The notes: generated from the letters alone by a model not told the origin. Numbered from the stretch's first letter, positions 7,407 to 16,396 are shown. The stretch: 35,456 nucleotides of DNA from an uncultured Oscillospiraceae bacterium (GCA_934589225.1 CAKTNS010000029.1:1-35456), one strand, 5' to 3'. Made by a program: numbers and translations.

Positions 7407-8837
7407 ATGAGAGAAATTCATGAAGAATGCGGCGTGTTCGGGGCCTGGTCTCCGGAGCCGCGGAATATGGCGGACCTGGCCTACTATGGGCTGTATGCCT
7501 TGCAGCACCGGGGGCAGGAGAGCTGCGGCATCGTGGTGAATGACGACGGGGTGTTTACCGCCCACCGGGATTTGGGACAGGTGGGGGATGTGTTTACCCG
7601 GGAGGAACTGGGAAAGTTTCCCACAGGGACCATGGCCGTGGGCCATGTCCGCTATGGCACCACCGGGGCCACCAACCGGGCCAACTGCCAGCCCATTGTG
7701 GTGAACCACATGAAGGGCAAGCTGGCCCTGGCCCACAACGGCAACCTGAGCAACGCCTATGAGCTGCGAAGCGCCCTGGAACTGGCCGGTGCCATTTTCC
7801 ACGGCACCAGCGACACGGAGATCATCGCCTACATCATCACCCAGCAGCGGCTGAAAACCCCCTCCATTGAGGCGGCGGTGGGCCGGGCCATGGAGCAGAT
7901 GGAGGGGGCCTTCTCCCTGGTGATGATGTCCTCGGCCAAGCTCATTGCCGCCCGAGACCCCTGGGGCTTCAGGCCCCTATGCTACGGGGTGCGGCCCGAC
8001 GGGACCTATATTGTTGCCTCGGAGAGCTGTGCCCTGGGGGCGGTGGGGGCCAAGCCGGAGCGGGACATTCTGCCGGGGGAGATCGTCATTTTTGACGAAA
8101 CCGGGGTGCATTCCAACCGGGAGCTGTGCAAAACCCAGGCCCACAGGCCCTGCATCTTTGAATACATCTACTTTGCCCGGCCGGACTCGGTAATCGACGG
8201 GGTCAGCGTCCATGAGGCTCGCAAGGAGGCCGGAAGGCTGCTGGCCCGCCGGCATCCGGTGGAGGCGGACATTGTGGTGGGGGTTCCGGACTCCGGCATG
8301 GATGCCGCTCTGGGCTACGGGGAGGAATCCGGCATCCCCTTTGCCCTGGGCTTTATCAAGAACAAGTATATCGGCCGCACCTTTATTTCCCCCGGCCAGG
8401 GGCAGAGGCTTGATCAGGTGCGCATTAAGCTCAGCCCCATTGGCCCGGCGGTGAAGGGAAAGCGGGTGGTGCTCATTGATGACTCCATCGTCCGGGGCAC
8501 CACCAGCGGCCAGATCGTGAGCCTCCTGCGGGAGGCGGGGGCCAGGGAAATCCATCTGCGGATCTCCTCGCCCCCCTTCCGGAATCCCTGCTACTACGGC
8601 ACGGATATTGACTCCCGGGACAAGCTTATCGCCTGCCGGTATTCCGTTCCGGAAATCTGTAAGTTTGTGGGGGCGGACAGCCTGGGGTATCTGGAATTGG
8701 AGGATCTGGCGCAGATGGTGGGCTCCAAGGATTTCTGCCACGCCTGCTTCAGCGGGGTGTACCCCACCGGCATCCCCACCCATACGGAAAAGGACCGATT
8801 TGAAGGGAAGCTTTCCCAAAGGAGGACAGAAAAATGA
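7407..8837 (+). CDS. purF: Amidophosphoribosyltransferase (PurF)
   Basis: Catalyses the first committed step of purine synthesis, moving the glutamine amide nitrogen to PRPP to give phosphoribosylamine. It has 476 residues, the normal length. The N-terminal class II amidotransferase begins after a 7-residue propeptide at Cys8 (CGVFG), as in the Bacillus-type enzyme that is cleaved to expose Cys1. The PRPP-binding loop VVLIDDSIVRGTTS marks the transferase domain, and Cys444/Cys447 (CHAC) with upstream cysteines fit the 4Fe-4S cluster of this subfamily. The ribosome site AAAGGGGGA precedes the ATG. Its stop overlaps the carA start (ATGA), so the two are translationally coupled. Linking purF to carAB rather than to other pur genes is unusual; the leader suggests nitrogen control. 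Confidence 0.96.
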   Translation: MREIHEECGVFGAWSPEPRNMADLAYYGLYALQHRGQESCGIVVNDDGVFTAHRDLGQVGDVFTREELGKFPTGTMAVGHVRYGTTGATNRANCQPIVVNHMKGKLALAHNGNLSNAYELRSALELAGAIFHGTSDTEIIAYIITQQRLKTPSIEAAVGRAMEQMEGAFSLVMMSSAKLIAARDPWGFRPLCYGVRPDGTYIVASESCALGAVGAKPERDILPGEIVIFDETGVHSNRELCKTQAHRPCIFEYIYFARPDSVIDGVSVHEARKEAGRLLARRHPVEADIVVGVPDSGMDAALGYGEESGIPFALGFIKNKYIGRTFISPGQGQRLDQVRIKLSPIGPAVKGKRVVLIDDSIVRGTTSGQIVSLLREAGAREIHLRISSPPFRNPCYYGTDIDSRDKLIACRYSVPEICKFVGADSLGYLELEDLAQMVGSKDFCHACFSGVYPTGIPTHTEKDRFEGKLSQRRTEK

Positions 8838-9943
8838 GAACTTTTGACCGCAAGCTGGTCCTGGAGGACGGCAGCGAATACTATGGATACGGCTTCGGGG
8901 GCAGGGAGGACAGGGTCTGCGAGATCGTCTTCAACACCTCCATGACCGGCTATCAGGAAATCGTATCGGATTTGAGCTATACGGATCAGATGGTGGTGAT
9001 GACCTACCCCCTGATCGGCAACTACGGCATTGCCGAGGAGGACTTTGAGTGCAAATTCCCCAACATCGGCGGCATGGTGGTGTACGATTACAATGACTTC
9101 CCCTCCAATTTCCGCTGCGTCAAAACCTTGTCGGAGCTGCTGGAGGAGAACGGCATTCCAGGCCTCTCCGGGGTGGACACCCGGAAGCTGGCCCGGAGCA
9201 TCCGGGACCTGGGCAGCCGCCGGGCGCTGATCACCGCCCCGGAGACGGGCCTGGAGGAGGCGCTGCAAATCATCGCGAAAACTCCGGTGCCCCGGGATGC
9301 GGTGGCCCGGGTCAGCTGCAAAAAACGCTGGTACAGCCGCACCGCCGATGCCAAGTTCCATGTGGTGGCCATCGATTGCGGTATCAAGCTGAATATCATC
9401 CGGAGCCTGAACCGCTGGGGCTGCAACGTGACCGTGGTGCCCTATAATACGGACGCCCAGGAGATTTTATTTATGAAGCCCGACGGGGTGTTCCTCTCCA
9501 ACGGCCCCGGAGACCCGGAGGATGTGCCGGAGGTGGCCCAGACCGTCCGGCAGCTCCGGGGGCAGGTGCCGATTTTCGGCATCTGCCTGGGCCACCAGAT
9601 TTTGTCTCTGGCCTACGGGGCCAAGACCTATAAGCTGAAATTCGGCCACCGGGGGGGCAATCACCCGGTGAAGAATCTGCTGACCGGGAAGATCGAAATG
9701 ACCTCCCAGAACCACAGCTACGCCCTGGTGCCGGAATCCGTAGAGGGGACGGGCCTGCAGGTGACCCATGTGAACCTGCTGGACGGGACCGTGGAGGGGG
9801 TAGAGTGCCGGGAGAACCGGATCTTCGGCATCCAGTACCACCCGGAAAGCGCCCCCGGCCCCCAGGACAGCCAATACCTTTTTGCCCACTTTGCAGACTA
9901 CATGAAGGAGGCCAAAAACGATGCCCAAAAGAACAGATATTAA
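8834..9943 (+). CDS. carA: Carbamoyl-phosphate synthase small (glutamine amidotransferase) subunit
   Basis: Hydrolyses glutamine and passes ammonia to CarB for carbamoyl phosphate, the precursor of pyrimidines and arginine. It has 369 residues. The N-terminal CarA-specific domain (about 1-150) is followed by a class I amidotransferase with nucleophile Cys251 in FGICLGHQ and the His-Glu pair in YHPES near the C-terminus. AAAGGAGGA lies 8 bases before the ATG, which overlaps the purF stop by four bases. The 3' end overlaps carB by 23 bases. No pyr or arg gene is adjacent, so one enzyme probably serves both pathways. Confidence 0.96.
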   Translation: MRTFDRKLVLEDGSEYYGYGFGGREDRVCEIVFNTSMTGYQEIVSDLSYTDQMVVMTYPLIGNYGIAEEDFECKFPNIGGMVVYDYNDFPSNFRCVKTLSELLEENGIPGLSGVDTRKLARSIRDLGSRRALITAPETGLEEALQIIAKTPVPRDAVARVSCKKRWYSRTADAKFHVVAIDCGIKLNIIRSLNRWGCNVTVVPYNTDAQEILFMKPDGVFLSNGPGDPEDVPEVAQTVRQLRGQVPIFGICLGHQILSLAYGAKTYKLKFGHRGGNHPVKNLLTGKIEMTSQNHSYALVPESVEGTGLQVTHVNLLDGTVEGVECRENRIFGIQYHPESAPGPQDSQYLFAHFADYMKEAKNDAQKNRY

Positions 9944-12900
9944 AAAAGTAATGGTGATCGGTTCCGGCCCCATCGTCATCGGTCAGGCGGCGGAATTTGA
10001 CTATGCGGGCACCCAGGCCTGTCTGGCCCTGAAAGAAGAGGGCTATGAGGTCATTCTGGCCAACTCCAACCCCGCCACCATTATGACCGATACCTCCGTT
10101 GCCAACAAGGTCTATATGGAGCCCCTGACCCTGGAATATTTGGCACGAATTTGCAGATATGAGCGGCCCGATGCCATCGTCCCCGGCATCGGCGGCCAGA
10201 CGGGGCTGAATCTGGCGGTGCAGCTGGCGAAAAAGGGGGTTCTGGAGGAATGCGAAATTGAGCTTCTGGGCACGGATGTTCAGAGCATCGAGTGCGCCGA
10301 GGACCGGGAGCTTTTTAAGGAGCTGTGCCAGCGCATCGGGGAGCCCACGGTGCCCAGCCGCATCACCTACAGCGTAGAGGAGGCCCTGGACGCTGCGGAG
10401 GAGATCGGCTACCCGGTGGTGCTGCGTCCTGCCTTTACCCTGGGGGGCACCGGCGGCGGCTTTGCCTATGACCGGGAAGAGTTGACGGAAATGATGAAAA
10501 ACGCCCTGGCCCTGTCTCCGGTGCACCAGGTGCTGGTGGAAAAGAGCATCAAGGGCTTTAAGGAAATCGAATACGAGGTCATCCGGGATGCCAACGACAC
10601 GGCCATTACCGTGTGCAATATGGAAAACCTTGACCCTGTGGGCATCCACACCGGGGATTCCATCGTGGTGGCCCCCAGCCAGACCCTGACCAACAAGGAA
10701 TACCACATGCTCCGGGACAGCGCCCTGCGGATCATCCGGGCCCTGGATGTGAAAGGCGGGTGCAACGTGCAGTTTGCATTAGACCCCCATTCCTTCCGGT
10801 ATTTTGTCATTGAGGTGAACCCCAGAGTGTCCCGTTCCTCGGCCCTGGCCTCCAAGGCCACGGGCTACCCTATTGCCCGGGTCTCCGCCAAGATCGCCGT
10901 GGGCCTGGGGCTGGATGAAATTCAGCTGGCCAATACCCCGGCCTGCTTTGAGCCGACCTTAGACTATGTGGTCACCAAAATGCCCCGGTTCCCCTTTGAC
11001 AAGTTCCCGGATGCCCAGAACCGGCTCTCCACCCAGATGAAGGCCACCGGCGAGGTCATGAGTGTGGGCCGCAGCTTTGAGGAAAGCTTTTTAAAGGCCA
11101 TCCGCTCCCTGGAGGACCGGAAGCTCTGCCTGCACATGGAAAAGTTTGACAAAGACCATATGCGCATGGAAGAGCTCCTGGACTATATCAAAGAGGGGAC
11201 CGATGACCGGATCTATGCCATTGCAGAGCTTTTATCGCTGGGGGTGGATTCCTCGCTGATCTGCGACATGACCCAGATCGATCTATTCTTCCTGGATAAA
11301 ATGCGGCAGATCGTGGACTTTGAAAAGGAGATGCGCCGCACCCCGGGAGATTTGAAGCTTTTGCGTGAAGCCAAGCGCCTGGGCTTTTCCGATGCCGATA
11401 TTGGGGAGCTGTGGCAGCAGCGGGAGGAGGACATCTATAGCCTGCGCTGCCGGGAAAACATCTTCCCGGTGTACAAGATGATCGACACCTGCGCCAGCGA
11501 GTTTGTCAGCTATGTGCCCTATTTTTATTCCACCTATGCGGAAGAAAACGAATCCCTGGTTTCGGGGAAAAAGAAAATCATCGTCCTGGGCTCCGGCCCC
11601 ATCCGCATCGGCCAGGGCGTGGAGTTTGACTATTCCACCGTCCACGCGGTGCATACTATCCAGGAAATGGGCTATGAGGCCATTGTCATCAACAACAACC
11701 CCGAAACGGTCTCCACGGACTACACCACGGCGGACAAGCTGTATTTTGAGCCCCTGACCCCGGAGGACGTGATGAACGTGGTGCATCTGGAAAAACCGGA
11801 GGGGGTCATTGTGACCCTGGGAGGCCAGACCGCCGTGAATCTTGCCAAGAGCCTTTCTGACCGGGGCGTGAAGATCATCGGCACCGACTGCGATGCCATT
11901 GAAAAGGCGGAAAACCGGGATGCCTTTGACGCGGTGATCAAATCCCTGGGCATTCCCAACCCCGTGGGTCAGGCGGTGACCACCCTGGAAGAGGGCATTG
12001 CCGTGGCAAACCGCATCGGCTATCCGGTGCTGGTGCGGCCCAGCTTTGTGCTGGGGGGCCGGGCCATGGAAATCGTGGCGGGGGAAGAGATGCTGGTTCG
12101 GTATCTCCAAAACGCCTTCCGGGTGGATGCCACCAAGCCGGTGCTCATCGACAAATACCTGGTGGGCAAGGAGACGGAGGTGGATGCCATCTGCGACGGG
12201 GAGCAGGTGTTCCTGCCCGGCATTATGGAGCTGGTGGAGCGCACCGGTGTCCATTCCGGCGACTCCATCAGCGTCTACCCGCCTTTCTCCCTGAGCCCCA
12301 AGGTGCGGGAAACCATCAAGGATTACACCGAGCGGCTGGGCCTGGGCATCGGCATCCGGGGGCTTTACAACATCCAGTTTATTGTGGCCCCGGATGACCG
12401 GGTGTATGTCATCGAAGTAAACCCCCGGGCTTCCCGGTCGGTGCCATTCCTGTCCAAGTCCACCGGCTGCAATCTGGTGAACATCGCCACCAAGGTCATG
12501 CTGGGGCAGTCTCTGGCCCAACAGGGCATCCGGGAGCTGCAGGAGGAAAACCCGCCCCGCTGGTATGTAAAGGCCCCGGCCTTCTCCTTTGCAAAGCTTG
12601 CGGGGATGGATGCCTACCTGTCCCCGGAGATGAAATCCACCGGCGAGGCCATGGGCTATGACACCCACTTAAACCGTGCCCTTTACAAGGCCCTCCAGGC
12701 CTCCGGCATCAAGATGAAGGATTACGGCACGGTGATCGTCACCCTGGCGGACGAGGACAAGGAAGAGGCCCTGCCTCTGGTGCGGCGTTTTTACCGCCTG
12801 GGCTTCAACATCGAGGCCACAGAAGGCACCGCCGCCTTCTTAAAGAGCCACGGCATCCGCACCCGTGTCCGTCGGAAGCTCAGCGACGGCAGCAACGAGA

Positions 12901-13103
12901 TCCTGAACTCCATCCGCACGGGCTACGTCAGCTATATTCTGAACACCCGGAGCATCACCTCCCGTGCTCACTACGATGACGGCGTGGCCATCCGGCGCTG
13001 CGCCGTCCAGAACGGGGTGAACATGTTTACCTCCCTGGACACCGCAAGAATTCTGCTTGATGCCCTGGAAGAGGTCATTCCGGATATTTCCACCATTCAC
13101 TGA
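9921..13103 (+). CDS. carB: Carbamoyl-phosphate synthase large subunit
   Basis: Makes carbamoyl phosphate from bicarbonate, two ATP and the ammonia delivered by CarA. It has 1060 residues, normal for the family, with the internal duplication intact: each half begins with a GSGPI.IGQ motif (KVMVIGSGPIVIGQAAEFDY at the N-terminus, IIVLGSGPIRIGQGVEFDYS at about 550) and carries an ATP-grasp core (EVNPR at about 300 and 835). The C-terminal 130 residues form the MGS-like allosteric domain. AAGGAGG (9905-9911) inside carA is the ribosome site. A strong terminator follows at once, so the operon is purF-carA-carB only. Confidence 0.97.
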   Translation: MPKRTDIKKVMVIGSGPIVIGQAAEFDYAGTQACLALKEEGYEVILANSNPATIMTDTSVANKVYMEPLTLEYLARICRYERPDAIVPGIGGQTGLNLAVQLAKKGVLEECEIELLGTDVQSIECAEDRELFKELCQRIGEPTVPSRITYSVEEALDAAEEIGYPVVLRPAFTLGGTGGGFAYDREELTEMMKNALALSPVHQVLVEKSIKGFKEIEYEVIRDANDTAITVCNMENLDPVGIHTGDSIVVAPSQTLTNKEYHMLRDSALRIIRALDVKGGCNVQFALDPHSFRYFVIEVNPRVSRSSALASKATGYPIARVSAKIAVGLGLDEIQLANTPACFEPTLDYVVTKMPRFPFDKFPDAQNRLSTQMKATGEVMSVGRSFEESFLKAIRSLEDRKLCLHMEKFDKDHMRMEELLDYIKEGTDDRIYAIAELLSLGVDSSLICDMTQIDLFFLDKMRQIVDFEKEMRRTPGDLKLLREAKRLGFSDADIGELWQQREEDIYSLRCRENIFPVYKMIDTCASEFVSYVPYFYSTYAEENESLVSGKKKIIVLGSGPIRIGQGVEFDYSTVHAVHTIQEMGYEAIVINNNPETVSTDYTTADKLYFEPLTPEDVMNVVHLEKPEGVIVTLGGQTAVNLAKSLSDRGVKIIGTDCDAIEKAENRDAFDAVIKSLGIPNPVGQAVTTLEEGIAVANRIGYPVLVRPSFVLGGRAMEIVAGEEMLVRYLQNAFRVDATKPVLIDKYLVGKETEVDAICDGEQVFLPGIMELVERTGVHSGDSISVYPPFSLSPKVRETIKDYTERLGLGIGIRGLYNIQFIVAPDDRVYVIEVNPRASRSVPFLSKSTGCNLVNIATKVMLGQSLAQQGIRELQEENPPRWYVKAPAFSFAKLAGMDAYLSPEMKSTGEAMGYDTHLNRALYKALQASGIKMKDYGTVIVTLADEDKEEALPLVRRFYRLGFNIEATEGTAAFLKSHGIRTRVRRKLSDGSNEILNSIRTGYVSYILNTRSITSRAHYDDGVAIRRCAVQNGVNMFTSLDTARILLDALEEVIPDISTIH

Positions 13104-13111
13104 AAAATAGG

Positions 13112-13146
13112 GGAGGCTGTCCAAATGGGCAGCCTCCTGATTTTTT
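13112..13146. terminator. Bidirectional terminator between carB and asnB
   Basis: An 11-bp stem with one G-T pair (13112-13122 with 13127-13137), loop AAAT, then TTTTTT on the plus strand at 13141-13146. On the minus strand the stem is followed by a TATTTTT tract, so it can also end asnB. Confidence 0.88.
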
Positions 13147-14729
13147 CATTTTCCGCTGTCGCCGTAGTTGCTCAGCACCCGGGCGGAGGGGTCTTGGACA
13201 TCGCAGCCGGCCCAGGCACTGTTGGGCATCCAGAAGCCCGCCACCATCCGGGCCTGGCCGGGGTAGTACCGCTCGAAGAGCTCCCGGTAGAGAAGGCTCT
13301 CCTTGGTAAAGGGCCGGGCAAAATCATATCGGGCGGCCCTCTGGGCAAAGGCCTCGTCGGTGTAAAGGCTTTCGGCGTATTCTTTCAGGTCATCCACCAT
13401 GGAGTGGCCCACGGCATCGGAGAAGGCGGCCTTTTCCCGCCACAGAATGTCCTGGGGCAGCAGGTTTCCTTTTTCGAAGGCGTGGCGCAGCAGGTATTTG
13501 CCCTTGCCGTAGTGGTTCCGCTTCATTTCCGGGGACAGGGCCATGACGTACTCCACAAAATCCAGGTCCCCGAAGGGCACCCGGGCTTCCAACGAGTTGA
13601 CGCTGATGCACCGGTCCGCCCGGAGCACGTCGTACATATGAAGCTCCCGGATGCGCTTTTCCGCCTCTGCCTGAAATTCCTGGGCCGAGGGGGCAAAGTC
13701 CGTGTACTTGTAGCCGAAGAGTTCGTCGGAAATCTCACCGGTCAGCAGCACCCGCAAGTCCGTATGCTCGTGAATGTACTTGCACACCAGATACATGCCG
13801 ATGGAGGCCCGGATGGTGGTGATGTCATAAGTGCCAAGCAAGGCCACCACCCGGGGCAGGGCTTCCAGCACATCTTCCTTTGTAATAATGACCTCCCGGT
13901 GGTCGGCACCGATAAAGTCCGCCACCTCCCGGGCGTATTTGAGGTCAATGGCATCCAGGTCCATGCCGATGGAAAAGGTCTTGATGGGCGTTTTGCTCTT
14001 CCGGGCGGCTACGGCGCAGACCAGGCTGGAGTCGAGACCTCCGGAGAGCAGGAAGCCCACGGGGGCATCCGCGTCCAGTCGCTTTTCAATGCCCGCGGTA
14101 AGCTTTTCCCGGATGTTTTTACAGGCGGTTTCCAGGTCGTCGGCGCATTGGTATTTGGGGGTGCTCACATCCCGGTAGCAGACGAAGCGGCCATCCTTAT
14201 AATAGTGCCCGGGAGGGAAGGGGAGAATGGTCTGGCACAGGCCCACCAGACACTTGGGCTCGCTGGCAAACAGGATGGCGCCGCCTTCATCATAGCCGTA
14301 GTAGAGGGGCCGGATGCCGATGGGGTCTCGGGCCGCCACCAGGCCCTGACCGTCATAAAGAATCAGGGCAAATTCCGCGTCCAGCTCCCGGAACATGCCA
14401 ACTCCTTTTTCTTCAAAAAGGGGCAGCAAAATCTCACAGTCGGAGCCGCTTTGAAAGCGATAGCCCTTTTGAATCAGCTCCTCCTTCAGCTTTCGGAAGC
14501 CGTAAATTTCGCCGTTGCACACCAGGGCCTTGTCCCCCCGGAGGAAGGGCTGCATGCCGTTTTCGTTGAGCCCCATAATGGACAGCCGGTGAAACCCCAA
14601 AAACCCGGTACCGTCCCCCAGGGTCACATAGCGGGTCTGGTCCGGCCCCCGGGAAAGGCTTCTGTCAAAATAGGGTTGAATCTCCTCCTGGGTAAACTGT
14701 TTTCCGATATAGCCAATGATGGAACACAT
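13146..14729 (-). CDS. asnB: Asparagine synthase (glutamine-hydrolysing)
   Basis: Converts aspartate, glutamine and ATP to asparagine and glutamate. It has 527 residues. The ATG at 14729 gives MCSIIGYIG, placing the class II amidotransferase nucleophile at Cys2 as required once the Met is removed, and AAGGAGGA lies 7 bases upstream. The C-terminal synthetase domain carries the ATP-pyrophosphatase loop FLLSGGLDSSLV at about 245-256. A longer reading frame to 14858 is ruled out because it would bury Cys2. It is a single-gene unit divergent from glnA, with its own promoter and a hexaloop attenuator, and it converges on carB. Confidence 0.95.
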   Translation of the reverse strand: MCSIIGYIGKQFTQEEIQPYFDRSLSRGPDQTRYVTLGDGTGFLGFHRLSIMGLNENGMQPFLRGDKALVCNGEIYGFRKLKEELIQKGYRFQSGSDCEILLPLFEEKGVGMFRELDAEFALILYDGQGLVAARDPIGIRPLYYGYDEGGAILFASEPKCLVGLCQTILPFPPGHYYKDGRFVCYRDVSTPKYQCADDLETACKNIREKLTAGIEKRLDADAPVGFLLSGGLDSSLVCAVAARKSKTPIKTFSIGMDLDAIDLKYAREVADFIGADHREVIITKEDVLEALPRVVALLGTYDITTIRASIGMYLVCKYIHEHTDLRVLLTGEISDELFGYKYTDFAPSAQEFQAEAEKRIRELHMYDVLRADRCISVNSLEARVPFGDLDFVEYVMALSPEMKRNHYGKGKYLLRHAFEKGNLLPQDILWREKAAFSDAVGHSMVDDLKEYAESLYTDEAFAQRAARYDFARPFTKESLLYRELFERYYPGQARMVAGFWMPNSAWAGCDVQDPSARVLSNYGDSGK

Positions 14730-14760
14730 GGCTCTTCCTCCTTCATGAACTTCTTTCTGC

Positions 14761-14795
14761 GGGGGCGCCGGGACTGGAATTGGTCCCGGGCCCCC
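14761..14795 (-). other. Strong GC hairpin in the asnB leader
   Basis: GGGGGC..CCGGGAC (14761-14774) pairs with GTCCCGGGCCCCC (14783-14795) with one bulged base and an 8-base loop. It lies between the terminator and the ribosome site and has no T-run. It may protect the 5' end of the read-through mRNA or affect translation; inference only. Confidence 0.5.
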
Positions 14796-14811
14796 GAAAG
14801 GGAACAGGCAA

Positions 14812-14868
14812 AATAAAAAAAGCGGCAAAGTGGCCGTCAGAGCACCTCTGATCGACACCTTTGTCGCT
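14812..14868 (-). promoter_or_regulatory. Attenuator leader of asnB with ANTAR-type hexaloop
   Basis: On the minus strand CGAC (14866-14863) and GTCG (14856-14853) close the loop AAAGGT (14862-14857; A at 1, G at 4). The competing terminator pairs AGCGACAAA (from 14868) with CTTTGCCGCT (14830-14821), with one A-C mismatch. It encloses a TCAGAG/CTCTGA hairpin (14851-14837) and runs into seven T residues (14821-14815). Confidence 0.75.
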
Positions 14869-14880
14869 TGCTATGTAGGA

Positions 14881-14909
14881 ACTATAGCACCGCTGATGCA
14901 ATTTGTCAA
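14881..14909 (-). promoter_or_regulatory. Sigma-A promoter of asnB
   Basis: Minus strand: TTGACA (14909-14904), a 17-bp spacer, TATAGT (14886-14881). The start is expected near 14874, so the hexaloop hairpin begins within about 8 bases of the 5' end. Confidence 0.85.
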
Positions 14910-14999
14910 ACGGGAAATTGCATTTTAGAAGTATTTCCAATTCAGACCCCGTCCTGTGCCCTTTTGGTTGTGATTTTCCACAGCCCCGGGAGAAACCCA

Positions 15000-15028
15000 T
15001 TGACAACAAAAATAATCGGGAGTATAAT
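15000..15028 (+). promoter_or_regulatory. Consensus sigma-A promoter of glnA
   Basis: TTGACA (15000-15005), an exact 17-bp spacer, TATAAT (15023-15028): a perfect consensus. Such a strong promoter fits control after initiation, by the attenuator that follows. Confidence 0.92.
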
Positions 15029-15032
15029 CCTT

Positions 15033-15097
15033 TTCAGGTAGACAAGGATGTTTGCTGAACCAGGGCGAGGGCCCTCGTCCGGTGTGCATCCTTTTTT
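15033..15097 (+). promoter_or_regulatory. Attenuator leader of glnA with ANTAR-type hexaloop
   Basis: Antiterminator: a 10-bp stem with one bulged G and two G-T pairs (15033-15043 with 15050-15059) closes the loop AAGGAT (15044-15049; A at 1, G at 4). Terminator: the loop itself, AAGGATG (15044-15050), pairs with CATCCTT (15087-15093). It encloses GGGCGAGG/CCTCGTCC (15063-15070 with 15073-15080) and continues into TTTTTT (15092-15097). Forming one excludes the other. Confidence 0.8.
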
Positions 15098-15163
15098 GCT
15101 TTTTTGCAACTCTCCGCGCCAAAAATGGCAGCTTGAATATAGACCGAAAGGAAGGGGCCGCCC

Positions 15164-16357
15164 ATGCTGTATACCCAAGAGGACGTCGATGCCTACATTG
15201 AACAGGAGGACGTGAAGTTCATCCGTCTGGCCTTCTGCGATCTTGCCGGAAGGCAGAAGAATATTTCCATTATGCCCCAGGAATTGAGCCGTGCCTTCTC
15301 CCAGGGCATTTCCTTTGACGCTTCCGCCGTGGCGGGGTTCGGAGATGTGGTAGAGTCGGACCTGTACCTTTTCCCCATTCCCTCCACCCTTTCCGTCATG
15401 CCCTGGCGGCCCAGCCGGGGAAAGGTGGTCCGGATGTTCTGTGACATTCGCTACCCGGACGGTCGGCCCTTCCCCTTGGATTGCCGGGCCCTGCTGCGGC
15501 GGGCCGTCCGGGAAGCCAGGGACCTGGGCCTGACGGTGCAGATCGGGGCGGAGTTTGAGTTTTATCTCTTCAAAACCGATGCCGACGGAAACCCCACAAC
15601 CCAGCCCTTTGACCATGCGGGCTACATGGATATGGCCCCGGAGGACAAGGGGGAGAACGTCCGCCGGGAAATCTGCCTGACCCTGGAGCAGATCGGCATC
15701 ACCCCGGAGTGCTCCCACCATGAGGAGGGCCCGGGCCAGAATGAAATCGACTTCCGGTATTCCGATGCCTTGACGGCGGCGGACAATGCCCTGCTCTTTG
15801 CCTCCACCGTCCGGGCGGTGGCCGTCAGTAACGGGCTTTACGCCGATTTTTCCCCCAAGCCCATTGCCGGTGAGGCGGGGAACGGGCTGCATATCAATAT
15901 CTCCTTGCAGGAGAGCGAGGAATCTGTGAGCCGGTCCTTTATGGCCGGCATCCTGCGCCATGCCCGGGAGATGACGGTGTTCTTAAACCCCTGTGAGGCC
16001 TCCTACCGCCGCCTGGGTGAAAAGAAGGCCCCCAGGTATGTGACCTGGTCCCACCAGAACCGGTCCCAGCTCATCCGCATCCCCGCGGCCCAGGGCCCAT
16101 ACCGGCGGATGGAGCTGCGGTCCGCCGACCCCTCTGTGAACCCCTATCTGGCCTTTGCCCTCATCATCTATGCGGGACTGGACGGGGTGAAGCAGGGGCT
16201 GACCCCGCCGGAGCCCACCAATCTGAACCTCTATACCGCGGAGCCCGCCGTCACCGAGCATCTGGAGGTCCTGCCGGGCTCGTTGTCCGAGGCCAAGCGG
16301 ATCGCCGGAGAAAGCGCCTTTTTAAGAAGCATCCTGCCGGAGGAAATGTTCCGATAA
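15164..16357 (+). CDS. glnA: Glutamine synthetase type I, short and divergent
   Basis: A glutamine synthetase I homologue of 397 residues. It has a beta-grasp N-terminal domain, then GAEFEFYLF, HHEEGPGQNEIDF, FSPKP...GNGLHI, NRSQLIRIPA and ELRSADPSVNPYLAFA, so most ATP-, metal- and glutamate-binding motifs remain. Two things are odd. It stops at about the point where Bacillus-type GlnA (about 444 residues) continues for another 30-40 residues. The catalytic flap, normally ...GYEAP, reads GEKKAP, putting Lys where the Glu is expected. The ribosome site GAAAGGAAGGGG precedes the ATG. It is followed 39 bp later by the ANTAR gene, with no terminator between. It may be a regulatory or altered-activity GS, since a normal GSIII is encoded nearby. 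Confidence 0.85.
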   Translation: MLYTQEDVDAYIEQEDVKFIRLAFCDLAGRQKNISIMPQELSRAFSQGISFDASAVAGFGDVVESDLYLFPIPSTLSVMPWRPSRGKVVRMFCDIRYPDGRPFPLDCRALLRRAVREARDLGLTVQIGAEFEFYLFKTDADGNPTTQPFDHAGYMDMAPEDKGENVRREICLTLEQIGITPECSHHEEGPGQNEIDFRYSDALTAADNALLFASTVRAVAVSNGLYADFSPKPIAGEAGNGLHINISLQESEESVSRSFMAGILRHAREMTVFLNPCEASYRRLGEKKAPRYVTWSHQNRSQLIRIPAAQGPYRRMELRSADPSVNPYLAFALIIYAGLDGVKQGLTPPEPTNLNLYTAEPAVTEHLEVLPGSLSEAKRIAGESAFLRSILPEEMFR

Positions 16358-16396
16358 AGGGATGATTTGCGCATCATTTGGGAAAGGAGCCTGGCC

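Noticed and set aside
14730..14880. An Asn T-box or the cyanobacterial-type glutamine riboswitch before asnB or glnA
   Set aside because: No T-box core (TGG-containing antiterminator bulge with specifier loop) and no match to the glutamine aptamer layout; the hexaloop attenuator explains the leader.
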